This document shows positions 1-8,018 of a stretch of DNA of 35,962 nucleotides, in pieces. How positions within the stretch are numbered: position 1 is the first letter of the stretch; the number at the start of each line of letters is the position of its first letter. The stretch is from assembly GCA_020161795.1 (NCBI GenBank), contig JAIUOR010000005.1, forward strand, positions 1 to 35,962. Direction: 5' to 3'. The position numbers and the translations under genes were made by a program. The stretch comes from Actinomycetota bacterium. GTDB lineage: Bacteria; Actinomycetota; Actinomycetes; Propionibacteriales; Propionibacteriaceae. Below the pieces are notes generated by a model. It was not told the origin of the DNA. It saw only the letters and a list, made by a program, of their open reading frames with translations, and did not search any database.

Positions 1-1
1 C

Positions 2-850
<849 letters not shown>

Positions 851-935
851 CGAGGTCCTCGCCTGTGTGGGGACGACGGCCAGCGGATTACCGGTGCAAC
901 CGCCGGAACGACCAGCCCGCTGACCTCGCGGATTC

Positions 936-1433
936 TCAGCCGCGGGGAATCTCGTAGCGCTGCAGGGTGGCCTTGCCCTCGGCCAGGGTGCGCCAGGCGC
1001 CGCGGTAGCTGAGCACGGCCAGGGCCGAGGTGGGGAACCGCTCGGCGACCGCTGCGGTCAGGTCGGACGGCTTCGCCAGGCTCAGCACCAGGTCGCTCAA
1101 AGTCGGCTGATGGCCGATCAGCAGCGCGGTCGGCGCGTCCTCCGGCAGGGTTCGCACCTCGTCCAGCAGTTCATCGCTCCAAGCGTGGTAGATCGCCTCG
1201 GTGTAACGCACATCGTCACAGGCCGCGCCGCCCGCCATCGCGTTCTCCCAGGTCTGCCTGGCTCGGGTGGCCGACGAGCAGAGCACGACGTCCAGGTCGT
1301 ATCCGGCCAGGATCGCCCCGGCAGCGCGAGCATCCTGGACGCCGCGTTCGGCCAGGGGTCGGCGGATGTCGATGTCGGGCGTCCGCCACGACGACTTGGC
1401 GTGCCGCAGGACAAGCAGCCTCTTGGTGGCCAT
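936..1433 (-). CDS. SixA-type phosphohistidine phosphatase (histidine phosphatase family)
   Basis: A 165-residue protein of the histidine phosphatase (phosphoglycerate mutase-like) superfamily. The N-terminal LLVLRHAKSSW carries the RH catalytic motif, and the second histidine lies in LIGHQPTLSDLV. Length and the RHAKSSW form match SixA-like proteins, which dephosphorylate phosphohistidine on signalling proteins. The substrate here is not known. I chose the ATG at 1433-1431 over an upstream in-frame GTG at 1460. The protein then begins MATKRLLVLRHAK, and a -10 (TAGAAT on the minus strand) lies 8 nt before it, as in a leaderless transcript. It is convergent with ahcY and divergent from the SipW operon. 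Confidence 0.85.
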   Translation of the reverse strand: MATKRLLVLRHAKSSWRTPDIDIRRPLAERGVQDARAAGAILAGYDLDVVLCSSATRARQTWENAMAGGAACDDVRYTEAIYHAWSDELLDEVRTLPEDAPTALLIGHQPTLSDLVLSLAKPSDLTAAVAERFPTSALAVLSYRGAWRTLAEGKATLQRYEIPRG

Positions 1434-1441
1434 GAAAGCCG

Positions 1442-1447
1442 ATTCTA
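1442..1447 (-). promoter_or_regulatory. -10 of the sixA-like gene, leaderless type
   Basis: TAGAAT on the minus strand lies 8 nt upstream of the ATG at 1433, so transcription should start at or near the start codon. No Shine-Dalgarno sequence is present. Confidence 0.45.
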
Positions 1448-1510
1448 GGCCGACAGGCACCGGGCCGGTACTGGCCGGCTCTGTGATACTTCCCGGAATT
1501 CGGGGGTCAG

Positions 1511-1537
1511 TTAAAAACGAACAATGGGTGATATAGT
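1511..1537 (+). promoter_or_regulatory. Candidate promoter of the SipW operon
   Basis: TATAGT at 1532-1537 is a good -10. The AT-rich TTAAAA at 1511-1516 could serve as a weak -35, with a short 15-nt spacer. It precedes the first SipW-type gene by about 125 nt. The predicted transcript start falls just before the hairpin at 1547-1560. Confidence 0.35.
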
Positions 1538-1546
1538 CCTCGATTG

Positions 1547-1565
1547 AGCTCGGGGGAGCTTTTTT
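1547..1565 (+). terminator. Terminator-like hairpin in the leader of the SipW operon
   Basis: AGCTC at 1547-1551, a GGGG loop and GAGCT at 1556-1560 form a 5-bp stem followed at once by a run of five further T. This looks like a small intrinsic terminator and lies between a possible promoter and the first gene of the operon. It could be an attenuator, or may end transcription reading into the operon. The short stem keeps confidence modest. Confidence 0.4.
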
Positions 1566-1661
1566 GGGGAGGGGGCGGCGCGTTCATTCGCGCCGTAATC
1601 GTCATACAGTCTGCCGCGCGCTCTTGTGTTGTGCTCACATACGCGAAGGACTTTTGGGGAC

Positions 1662-2156
1662 ATGAACAAACTAGTCAAAGCCGGCATCGCTGCTACTGCC
1701 GGTATCGCTCTGCTGATGGGTGGCGCGGGAACGCTCGCCTACTGGAACGCTTCGGCCGATCTCAGCGCCGGCACCATCAGTTCCGGCCACCTCACCCTCA
1801 AGCCGGTCGGCGTCGGTGCCTGGGACGAGGATCTCGACCACATCGTGCCGGGTGACAAGGTGACCTACACGGGCACCTACGCGCTGTCCGCGGTGGGCGA
1901 CAACCTCGAGGTTGAGGTGGGTGCGACGGTGCCCAGCGTGAGCGGCTTCGATGCGATCACGGTGACCTCGACCGTCACGGTCGACGGAGACCCGATCCCC
2001 GCTGGAGACACGGTCACCCTCGCCGCGGGCGAGCACCCGGTGATCGTCTCCGTCGTGGTGGACTTCCCGTGGGGCGACGCCGATCCCGGCGACGAGGACC
2101 AGGACGAGACGATCGCCCTCGGCGACGTCGAGGTCACCGCGACCCAGGTCCAGTAG
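1662..2156 (+). CDS. SipW-dependent-type secreted protein, TasA/camelysin-like (subunit 1)
   Basis: A 164-residue secreted protein with an alternate (SipW-type) signal peptide. MNKLVKAGIAATAGIALLMG is followed by GAGTLAYWNAS and then a segment of the form AGTISSGHLTLKP. A hydrophobic stretch ending in AYW and followed by spaced glycines is the signature of proteins processed by SipW-like peptidases (TasA, camelysin and actinobacterial homologues). The mature part is acidic and beta-rich in appearance, with many T, V, D and G. The ATG at 1662 was chosen because GGGGA lies just upstream; an in-frame TTG at 1626 would add 12 residues before the signal peptide. It heads a five-gene operon that ends with its probable processing peptidase. 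By analogy it may be an extracellular fibre or matrix subunit; this is inference. Confidence 0.82.
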   Translation: MNKLVKAGIAATAGIALLMGGAGTLAYWNASADLSAGTISSGHLTLKPVGVGAWDEDLDHIVPGDKVTYTGTYALSAVGDNLEVEVGATVPSVSGFDAITVTSTVTVDGDPIPAGDTVTLAAGEHPVIVSVVVDFPWGDADPGDEDQDETIALGDVEVTATQVQ

Positions 2157-2166
2157 GGCGACGATC

Positions 2167-2195
2167 TCCGGAGCGTGACGTGTTCGCGCTCCGGA
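2167..2195 (+). other. Intercistronic stem-loop after the first SipW-type gene
   Basis: TCCGGAGCG at 2167-2175 pairs perfectly with CGCTCCGGA at 2187-2195 around an 11-nt loop. No T run follows, so it is more likely an RNA-stabilising or attenuating hairpin than a full terminator. It lies between the first and second genes, where differential expression of a major subunit would be set. Confidence 0.5.
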
Positions 2196-2235
2196 ACTCC
2201 GTTGCTCCCGCAGGCAGGCGAAGGCGGTGATTCCC

Positions 2236-2817
2236 ATGCGACCACGCTCCCAGCGCGCCACGCAGAGCCGTGGCAGGCATCCGCACGCCCTGATCCGTGG
2301 GCTGGTCCGCACCGCGGTCGCCGTCGGAGCGGCGGTGGTGGTCGCCGCCGGCCTGGCCGGCGGCACCTACGCCTACTGGGTCAGATCGGTCTCGCTGGAG
2401 GCCGGCACCGTGAAGACCGGCACCGCCGGCCTCACCGCCACGCCCTCGTCCTTCTCGCTGAGCGGTCTGTATCCGACGGCGGCCCGCTACGCGACGGTGA
2501 CCTTGAAGAACACCGGGAAGGTGCCGCTCAAGCTGCGGGTCGACTCACTCGCTGGGCCGGGTACGGCCACCGCGCTCTCCTCCTCGCTCACGATCGGTGC
2601 CGGGGTGGCGAGTGCGAGCGCCTGCGTCGCGGGCTGGAGCCCGACCTGGAGTGGCACCTTCGCCGCGGCGGCCGCCAGCGATCTGGGAGCGACCCTCGCC
2701 GCCGGTGACAGCGCGACGCTCTGCGTCTCGACCGCGATGGCCGCCTCGGCCGCCAACGGCGCCCAGAGTTCGTCAACGAGCTACACGCTCACCATCAGCG
2801 GGAGCCAGGTGCCATGA
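2236..2817 (+). CDS. SipW-dependent-type secreted protein (subunit 2)
   Basis: A 193-residue secreted protein with the same alternate signal peptide layout as its neighbours: basic N-terminus, hydrophobic stretch of A, V and G, then GGTYAYWVRS and an AGTVKTGTAGLTA segment. The mature part is rich in Ala, Ser, Thr and Gly. A segment around residues 85-100 (VTLKNTGKVPLKLRVDSL) resembles beta-sandwich proteins of this class. Two Cys lie in the second half (SACVAGW and ATLCVST). The start may be the ATG at 2236 or the in-frame GTG at 2227; AAGG at 2221-2224 is too near the GTG to serve it well. The gene ends in an ATGA overlap with the next one, implying translational coupling. The function is probably structural at the cell surface. 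Confidence 0.78.
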   Translation: MRPRSQRATQSRGRHPHALIRGLVRTAVAVGAAVVVAAGLAGGTYAYWVRSVSLEAGTVKTGTAGLTATPSSFSLSGLYPTAARYATVTLKNTGKVPLKLRVDSLAGPGTATALSSSLTIGAGVASASACVAGWSPTWSGTFAAAAASDLGATLAAGDSATLCVSTAMAASAANGAQSSSTSYTLTISGSQVP

Positions 2818-3752
2818 GCGAGCGGCGACCAGGCCCGGGGTGGCGCACCCGGCTCGCAACGGCGATCGGGGCGAGCGTCCTCTTCGTGCTCGCCGGCACC
2901 GGCGTCGCCTATGCCTACTGGGTAGCGAAGGCCGGCATCGGCGCCACCGCGACCTCGACGAACGCCGCGGTCTCGCTGGGCGGCTCGTCGGGCCTCACCA
3001 CGACCTACACCGCCACCGCGAAGGGCCCGGTCATCACCGCCCTCACCCTGGCCAACAACGGGGGCACGCCGCTGACGCTGGCGCTGACCGCCACGAACAG
3101 CAACGCCACGCTGTCCGGTGCGATCTCGCTCACCTACTGGGTGCGGAGCGGCACGACCTGCGGCTCCACGGTGCCCACCAGCGGCATCACGACCGGCACC
3201 CTGGCGGCTCCGCCGGCTCTCCCGAGCGGAGCGGCCAGCGCGAATGCCGGCGCGAGCGTGGTGATCTGCGCGGCGACCTCCTTCACCGGCACCTACGCCA
3301 GCTACGCGGGCCAGTCGACCGCGGTCACCCTGACCCTGACCGGCAAGGTCGGCACCAACTGGACGGCCACCAGCACCGGCACCTTCACCCAGGCGTTGCA
3401 GAGCGTCCTGCTTGCGACGCTGGCCTGCACCGAAGCCGACGGGGGCTACAACGTCGTCCTGAAATGGGCGAACCCCGGTTCGGCGACGTCGAGCACGCTA
3501 TATCGCGTAAAGGCGACTTTGCAGCCTCCGGTGCCGGATACCGCGTTTGTCGTCGGCACGGGTACGCCCAGCTACTGGAGCACTCAGCAGTATGTGCCGT
3601 CAGCTTCGTTCTCGGTCAACGGTGTTTACGTGCTCGATCTGTGGATGTACGCCAATAGCACGGACACCGCTGGCACATACCTCGCCAGCTACACGGTGAC
3701 CGTCGGCTGGAACCAGTGGCAGAGCGGCAGGCTCGTCACATGCGGGGGGTGA
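2814..3752 (+). CDS. SipW-dependent-type secreted protein (subunit 3, large)
   Basis: A 312-residue secreted protein. The alternate signal peptide is plain: a basic start (MSERRPGPGWRTR), hydrophobic core ASVLFVLAGTGVAYAYW, then spaced Gly and Ser. The middle is a low-complexity Thr/Ala/Gly/Ser beta-rich region. The last 110 residues or so (from about base 3420) have more aromatic residues and fewer GC-ending codons than the rest, for example CTA TAT CGC GTA AAG near 3500. This might be a domain of separate origin. The four-base overlap with the gene before and the overlap of its stop with the next candidate starts place it firmly in the operon. No enzymatic motif is visible. The role as a surface or matrix protein is inferred from context. 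Confidence 0.75.
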   Translation: MSERRPGPGWRTRLATAIGASVLFVLAGTGVAYAYWVAKAGIGATATSTNAAVSLGGSSGLTTTYTATAKGPVITALTLANNGGTPLTLALTATNSNATLSGAISLTYWVRSGTTCGSTVPTSGITTGTLAAPPALPSGAASANAGASVVICAATSFTGTYASYAGQSTAVTLTLTGKVGTNWTATSTGTFTQALQSVLLATLACTEADGGYNVVLKWANPGSATSSTLYRVKATLQPPVPDTAFVVGTGTPSYWSTQQYVPSASFSVNGVYVLDLWMYANSTDTAGTYLASYTVTVGWNQWQSGRLVTCGG

Positions 3753-3757
3753 CCGCC

Positions 3758-4513
3758 GTGCGTCTCGGCGCAGTTGCCACTCGCTGCGCGGCGGTATTCG
3801 CGCTGATGCTTGGTGCTTCACTCGGCATCGCATCCCCCGCCTCCGCGGCGACCGGCGGTCTGGAGTTCTCCGCCGACGGCAGTACCTGGTCGACGACGGC
3901 GCCCGCATCGTTGTTCTTTGAGGCGATCCAGCTGGTGCCCGGAGACTCGCTGAGTTCGACTGTCTGGGTGCGCAGTACCCGCTCATCCGCGGTGCGGCTC
4001 ACGGCGGTGCTGGGTGAGGTCACCACGTCGACCTCCGAGGCGGCCCCGGTGTTCCATCTCTCCGGCGGCGACGGCTCGGGGGCGGGGCTGTCCGCCACCC
4101 CGGCCGACGAGGTCGACGACTGCACCGAACTGGTGCCGAGCCGGCTGCTGAGCGGTGGGACGGCGGTTCCGATCACCACCACGGTGTCGATTCCGGCTGG
4201 CGTCTCGGGCCGGGCCGGGCAGGATTCGGACATCAGCTTCGTCCTCCAGATCGCGCTCACCGATCCCGAACTCTCCCAGACACCGGACGGCTGCCCGGTC
4301 GGAGCGACCGAGATTCCCTCCGAACCGGGAGACGCCGTTCTGCCGATCACCGGTGCGAACCTGGTACCGCAGACCCTCGCCGTGGCCGTCACCGCGCTCA
4401 CCCTCGGCGGTCTCCTGGTCGGCCTCGCCCGTCGCCGGCGCGAAGCGGAACGTCTCGAAGCCGGACGGGTGCGCGTCCGCGGCGGGCACCCTGGCCCGCC
4501 GGCACGGGGATGA
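3758..4513 (+). CDS. Secreted protein with LPITG sortase sorting signal
   Basis: About 251 residues. An ordinary Sec signal peptide (RLGAVATRCAAVFALMLGAS, then PASA before ATGG) differs from the AYW type of the three preceding proteins. The C-terminus has LPITGA, a hydrophobic span (LAVAVTALTLGGLLVGLA) and the basic tail RRRREAE, which is a cell wall sorting signal. The protein should therefore be linked to peptidoglycan by a sortase, though no sortase gene is in this window. I chose the GTG at 3758 because the G-rich stretch 3743-3748 is well spaced for it; ATG 3740 and GTG 3749 are in-frame alternatives. It overlaps the signal peptidase gene by four bases (ATGA). A wall anchor for the SipW-processed proteins is plausible. 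Confidence 0.8.
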   Translation: MRLGAVATRCAAVFALMLGASLGIASPASAATGGLEFSADGSTWSTTAPASLFFEAIQLVPGDSLSSTVWVRSTRSSAVRLTAVLGEVTTSTSEAAPVFHLSGGDGSGAGLSATPADEVDDCTELVPSRLLSGGTAVPITTTVSIPAGVSGRAGQDSDISFVLQIALTDPELSQTPDGCPVGATEIPSEPGDAVLPITGANLVPQTLAVAVTALTLGGLLVGLARRRREAERLEAGRVRVRGGHPGPPARG

Positions 4514-5127
4514 GCGGATCGCCGCCTCCTCGCAGGGCGCTTCCGGAACAGCCGGCCGCCCCTGCCGGCCAGGTGTCTCCGGCCAACCGGCGGCATCCCG
4601 TGCGGCACGCGATCGGCGTCGGGTTGAGCGCCGGCTTCCTGGCGTGCATGGCGTTGCTCGCGACGCTGGTGATCGTGCTGCCGCTGGTGGTCGGGGGCAG
4701 TGCCCTCACCGTGCTCACCGGCTCCATGGAGCCCAAGCTCCCACCCGGCACGCTGGTGGTCATCCGCCCGGTGGAGGTCGCCGAGATCGGCGTCGGGGAT
4801 GTCATCACCTTCCAGCTCCGCTCCGGCGAGCCCGAGGTGGCCACCCATCGCGTCGTCAAGCGGATCGTCACCGACGACGGGTCGGTGTCCTTCGTGACCA
4901 AGGGCGACGCCAATGACGCCGCCGACCCCACGCCGGTGCTGCCGGTCCAGGTGCGCGGCAGGGTCTGGTACGCCATCCCCTACCTCGGCTGGGTCAACAC
5001 CCTGCTCGGCGGTAGTACCCGGGCGATTGCCGTACCGCTCATCGCGGGCCTGTTGTTCGCCTATGCCGCATGGCTGCTGATCGCCGGTCTGCGCGAGCGC
5101 CGCGCGGCGCGGGCTTCCCGCGAATGA
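4510..5127 (+). CDS. sipW: Signal peptidase I, SipW/archaeal type (S26B)
   Basis: A 205-residue membrane-bound signal peptidase. The serine motif GSMEP (Ser72) lies just after the first membrane segment (about residues 38-62). The second catalytic position is histidine rather than lysine, in ATHRVV (His113), which marks the SipW/SEC11 (S26B) class. KGDAND follows at about 131-136. A second membrane span is near the C-terminus (IAVPLIAGLLFAYAAWLLI), with a basic tail. It closes the operon and is the obvious peptidase for the three AYW-type precursors encoded upstream. The start ATG overlaps the stop of the LPITG gene. Family assignment is strong; substrate assignment rests on context. Confidence 0.9.
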   Translation: MSGSPPPRRALPEQPAAPAGQVSPANRRHPVRHAIGVGLSAGFLACMALLATLVIVLPLVVGGSALTVLTGSMEPKLPPGTLVVIRPVEVAEIGVGDVITFQLRSGEPEVATHRVVKRIVTDDGSVSFVTKGDANDAADPTPVLPVQVRGRVWYAIPYLGWVNTLLGGSTRAIAVPLIAGLLFAYAAWLLIAGLRERRAARASRE

Positions 5128-5156
5128 CAGCGGCCGTCCCCTCCCGCGTCCGGCGC

Positions 5157-5162
5157 TAGGCT
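5157..5162 (+). promoter_or_regulatory. -10 of the malic enzyme gene
   Basis: TAGGCT, 28 nt before the ATG at 5191. The expected transcript start near 5170 would leave a short leader containing the strong GAGGAGG Shine-Dalgarno sequence at about 5178-5184. Confidence 0.4.
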
Positions 5163-5190
5163 CAGGGCGTTGTCTGCGAGGAGGGGCGGT

Positions 5191-6921
5191 ATGAGGCAGA
5201 GCGACTTCGACCTGGACACCACGACCCGCGATGTGGCGCTGACGATCCGAGCTCGCGGCCGGCTGATCCTCGTCCACCCGATGGCCAACCGCGGCACAGC
5301 GTTCACCTTCGAGGAGCGGGAGGCGCTCGGCCTGTCGGGGCTGCTGCCCAACCGCGTCACCACGATCGAGGAGCAACTCCGCCGGGTCTACGCCCAGTAC
5401 AGCCGCTCGCCCTCGCCGCTGGCGAAGTTCATCCAGCTCTCGCAGCTGCGCGACCGCAACGAGGTGCTGTTCTACCGGCTGCTCAGCGAGCACCTCGAGG
5501 AGATGATGCCGATCGTCTACACCCCGACCATCGGCGAGGCGATCGAGCGGTTCAGCCACGAGTACCACGGCGCGCGGGCGGTGTTCCTCTCCATCGACCA
5601 CCCCGAACTCATCGAACAGTCGCTGTGCAACTTCGAACTGGACGCCGAGGACGTCGATCTGGTGGTCGCCACGGACGCCGAAGGCATCCTGGGGATCGGA
5701 GACCAGGGGATCGGCGGAGTACAGATCGCCGTCGGCAAGCTGGGGCTCTACACCGCCGCGGCGGGCATCCACCCGCGGCGCGCCATCCCGGTGGTGCTGG
5801 ACGTCGGCACCGACAATCTCGGCCTGCTGCACAGCGACGTCTATCTCGGGGAGCGTCACGCGCGGGTGCGGGGCGAGCGGTACGAGGAGTTCGTCGAGGC
5901 CTTCGTGGCCGCGGTGACGAAGCTGTTCCCGAACGCCATGCTGCACTGGGAGGATTTCGGCGCCGGCAATGCGCATCGCCTGCTCAACCGGTACAAGGAT
6001 CGGATCTGCACCTTCAACGACGACATCCAGGGCACCGCGGCGGTGGTGCTGGCCGCGGTGCTGGCCGCCGTCCGGCACACCGGGGTGCCGCTGGCCGAGC
6101 ATCGCATCCTGGTCTACGGGGCCGGGACGGCGGGGGTCGGGATCGCCGACATCATCCGGGACGCCATGACCCGCGCGGGCCTGCCAGAGGAGCAGGGCCA
6201 CGAGCGGTTCTATGCCTTCAACAGCCGCGGCCTGATCGTGGCGGACTCCGCCGGAGTGCGCGACTTCCAGCGTCCCTATGCCCGCAGCCGGGCCGAGGTG
6301 AGCGGCTGGGCGGTGGCCGATCCGGCCCGGATCACGCTGCTGGAGGCGGTGCGGGAGGTCAAGCCGACCATTCTGATCGGCACCTCGGCGCAGCCGGGTG
6401 CCTTCAGCGAGGCGGTGGTGCGGGAGATGGCCGCGGGCTGCGAGCGCCCGATCATCATGCCGCTGTCGAACCCGACCAGCCGGATCGAGGCCCACCCGGC
6501 CGAGTTGCTGGAGTGGACGGACGGCCGCGTGCTGATCGCCACCGGCAGCCCCTTCGGCACCCACAAGCACGGCGAGGTGTATCACACCATCGCCCAGGCC
6601 AATAACGCGCTGATCTTCCCCGGGCTGGGCCTGGGGGTCTCGGCGGTACGCGCCAGCCGGGTCAGCGACGAGATGATCTACGCCGCCGCCGATGCGCTGG
6701 CCGGGCTGGCCAACGAGTACCGGCCGGGCGCCTCGCTGCTGCCGTCGATGAGCGACCTGCGGCTGGTCTCGGCCACGGTCGCGATGGCGGTGGCCGAGAC
6801 CGCCGTCCGGCAGGGCTACGCCCGGCGTGGGTTCGACGACCCGGTCAACGACATCTACCAGCGCATGTGGAAGCCGGAATACCCCCGGCTGGAGATCCTG
6901 CCGGTGAGCGAGCCGCGGTAG
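5191..6921 (+). CDS. NAD-dependent malic enzyme
   Basis: A 576-residue cytoplasmic enzyme converting malate to pyruvate and CO2 with reduction of NAD(P). The long form with MPIVYTPTIGEAIERFSHEY near residue 105 and FNDDIQGTAAVVLAA after mid-protein is the SfcA/MaeA type. LVYGAGTAGVGIADII is the nucleotide-binding loop. MPLSNPTSRIEAHPAE and the stretch after ATGSPFG are also family-typical. The ATG at 5191 is preferred over an in-frame TTG at 5170 because GAGGAGG sits directly upstream. It stands as its own unit after the SipW operon and ends 3 bp from a convergent gene. NAD rather than NADP preference is inferred from family type. Confidence 0.94.
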   Translation: MRQSDFDLDTTTRDVALTIRARGRLILVHPMANRGTAFTFEEREALGLSGLLPNRVTTIEEQLRRVYAQYSRSPSPLAKFIQLSQLRDRNEVLFYRLLSEHLEEMMPIVYTPTIGEAIERFSHEYHGARAVFLSIDHPELIEQSLCNFELDAEDVDLVVATDAEGILGIGDQGIGGVQIAVGKLGLYTAAAGIHPRRAIPVVLDVGTDNLGLLHSDVYLGERHARVRGERYEEFVEAFVAAVTKLFPNAMLHWEDFGAGNAHRLLNRYKDRICTFNDDIQGTAAVVLAAVLAAVRHTGVPLAEHRILVYGAGTAGVGIADIIRDAMTRAGLPEEQGHERFYAFNSRGLIVADSAGVRDFQRPYARSRAEVSGWAVADPARITLLEAVREVKPTILIGTSAQPGAFSEAVVREMAAGCERPIIMPLSNPTSRIEAHPAELLEWTDGRVLIATGSPFGTHKHGEVYHTIAQANNALIFPGLGLGVSAVRASRVSDEMIYAAADALAGLANEYRPGASLLPSMSDLRLVSATVAMAVAETAVRQGYARRGFDDPVNDIYQRMWKPEYPRLEILPVSEPR

Positions 6922-6924
6922 CCG

Positions 6925-7611
6925 TCAGGCCTGCGTCGGCGTGCCCGCGCGCCGCAACTGGCGCAGCGTGGTGAAGGTGCCCAGCGCCGCGAAGACGACG
7001 AAGATCAGCGCGTCCATGGCGAAGACCGACCACACCGGCGGATAGAACAGGTTGTCCAGCACCAGAGGCAAGATGTCGGCGAAGGCGGCGCCGGGGAGCT
7101 CGGCTGCGATCTCGGTGTACAGGCCCCAGCCGAGCATGGTGAACAGCGAGACGATCACGCCGACCACGATGACGCCGATCAGTGCGCCCACGCCGGCTCG
7201 CGGTGCCGACCCGGCGCCCTTGGTGTAGAGCCAGCCAGCGGCGATCGCCATCAGGAAGCTGGTGATGGAGGCGATGTAGCCCATCTGGTAGAGCAGCCCG
7301 GCCAGGACGGCGCCGAGCACCACGGCCAGCAGGCTGAAGAGGACGCCGCGCCCGACATTCTCCAGGGGCGCTGGCGCCGGGTGACCGACCGGCTGCCCGA
7401 CGGGCTGAGCCGGCGCGGGATACGGCGTCGGCCCGGCGTACGGTCCCGGCGCGGGATACGTGGCCGGCGTGGGATAGGGGGCTGGCGTGGGGTAGGGGTC
7501 GGCGCCGACCGGATACTGCGAAGCGGGGGTCGGTGGCGGCAGCGGCTGATCGCCGGGCCTGCCGGCCGGTAGGAAATCGGGCCGCTCAGGAGTGGGCTGG
7601 GGGTCGGACAT
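6925..7611 (-). CDS. Proline-rich multi-spanning membrane protein, function unknown
   Basis: A 228-residue protein. The first 85 residues or so are a cytoplasmic-looking region full of Pro, Tyr, Ala and Gly (repeated PYPTPAPYP-like units). After it come four hydrophobic segments: VLFSLLAVVLGAVLAGLLYQ, ITSFLMAIAAGWLY, ALIGVIVVGVIVSLFTMLGW and a final WSVFAMDALIFVVFAAL. No catalytic motif is evident, and I do not recognise a named family beyond actinobacterial proline-rich membrane proteins. GAGGAG lies a few bases before the ATG, and TACGAT further upstream is a reasonable -10. The stop is 3 bp from the malic enzyme stop. Confidence 0.75.
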   Translation of the reverse strand: MSDPQPTPERPDFLPAGRPGDQPLPPPTPASQYPVGADPYPTPAPYPTPATYPAPGPYAGPTPYPAPAQPVGQPVGHPAPAPLENVGRGVLFSLLAVVLGAVLAGLLYQMGYIASITSFLMAIAAGWLYTKGAGSAPRAGVGALIGVIVVGVIVSLFTMLGWGLYTEIAAELPGAAFADILPLVLDNLFYPPVWSVFAMDALIFVVFAALGTFTTLRQLRRAGTPTQA

Positions 7612-7673
7612 TGCTCTCCTCTATGAATTACCTGTCAAGCATCGTAGAGGGTCCGCCGCCCCGGCGGCCGGAA

Positions 7674-7934
7674 TCAGCTGTCGTCGCCCGGACGCAGCGA
7701 CTGCCAGATCTCCTTGCACTCGGGGCACACCGGGAACCGGTCGGGGTTGCGAGAGGGCACCCACACCTTGCCGCAGAGCGCGATCACCGGGGTGCCCATC
7801 ACCATCGCCTCGGTCAGCTTGTGCTTGTCGACGTAGTGCGAGAACCGCTCGTGATCGCCTTCGTCAAGACGGTATTCCGTGCGTTCCTCGGTGCGCTCGT
7901 CGAGAATCGTGGCCGTGCCCGGCTGCTCGGTCAT
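7674..7934 (-). CDS. DUF3039 family protein
   Basis: An 86-residue protein matching the actinobacterial DUF3039 family: an acidic N-terminal half, then GTPVIALCGKVWVPSRNPDRFPVCPECKEIW. The C-G-K and C-P-E-C cysteines may form a zinc ribbon, though only three Cys lie in this block. Function is unknown. The minus-strand leader has AAGGAAG about 6 nt before the ATG at 7934, which fixes this start within a longer open frame. It is transcribed divergently from the MarR gene, and the inverted repeat at 7980-7999 lies between the two. It is not obviously in an operon with the membrane protein downstream (62-bp gap), but could be read through. Confidence 0.85.
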   Translation of the reverse strand: MTEQPGTATILDERTEERTEYRLDEGDHERFSHYVDKHKLTEAMVMGTPVIALCGKVWVPSRNPDRFPVCPECKEIWQSLRPGDDS

Positions 7935-7979
7935 GGGTCTTCCTTCCGGTGCGCTGCAGGTCGCTCCGCCCATCCTAGA

Positions 7980-7999
7980 ACGTCGTGTTAGTTTGACGT
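7980..7999. promoter_or_regulatory. Candidate MarR operator between DUF3039 and marR
   Basis: ACGTC-N10-GACGT is a perfect 5-bp inverted repeat in the 78-bp divergent gap. It sits next to ATCCTA at 7973-7978, which reads as a TAGGAT -10 for DUF3039. MarR proteins usually bind such palindromes in their own promoters. The arms are short, so chance cannot be excluded. Confidence 0.4.
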
Positions 8000-8018
8000 C
8001 GAGAGATCGGAGATGGAA

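Noticed and set aside
1544-1855. A 103-codon plus ORF starting near 1544
   Set aside because: It overlaps the first SipW-type gene in another frame, has no ribosome site and a composition typical of a shadow.
3736-6585. A 949-codon open frame on the minus strand opposite the LPITG, signal peptidase and malic enzyme genes
   Set aside because: It is a shadow of the high-GC plus-strand genes, is full of Arg, Gly, His and Pro, and the plus strand carries well-known families over the same bases.
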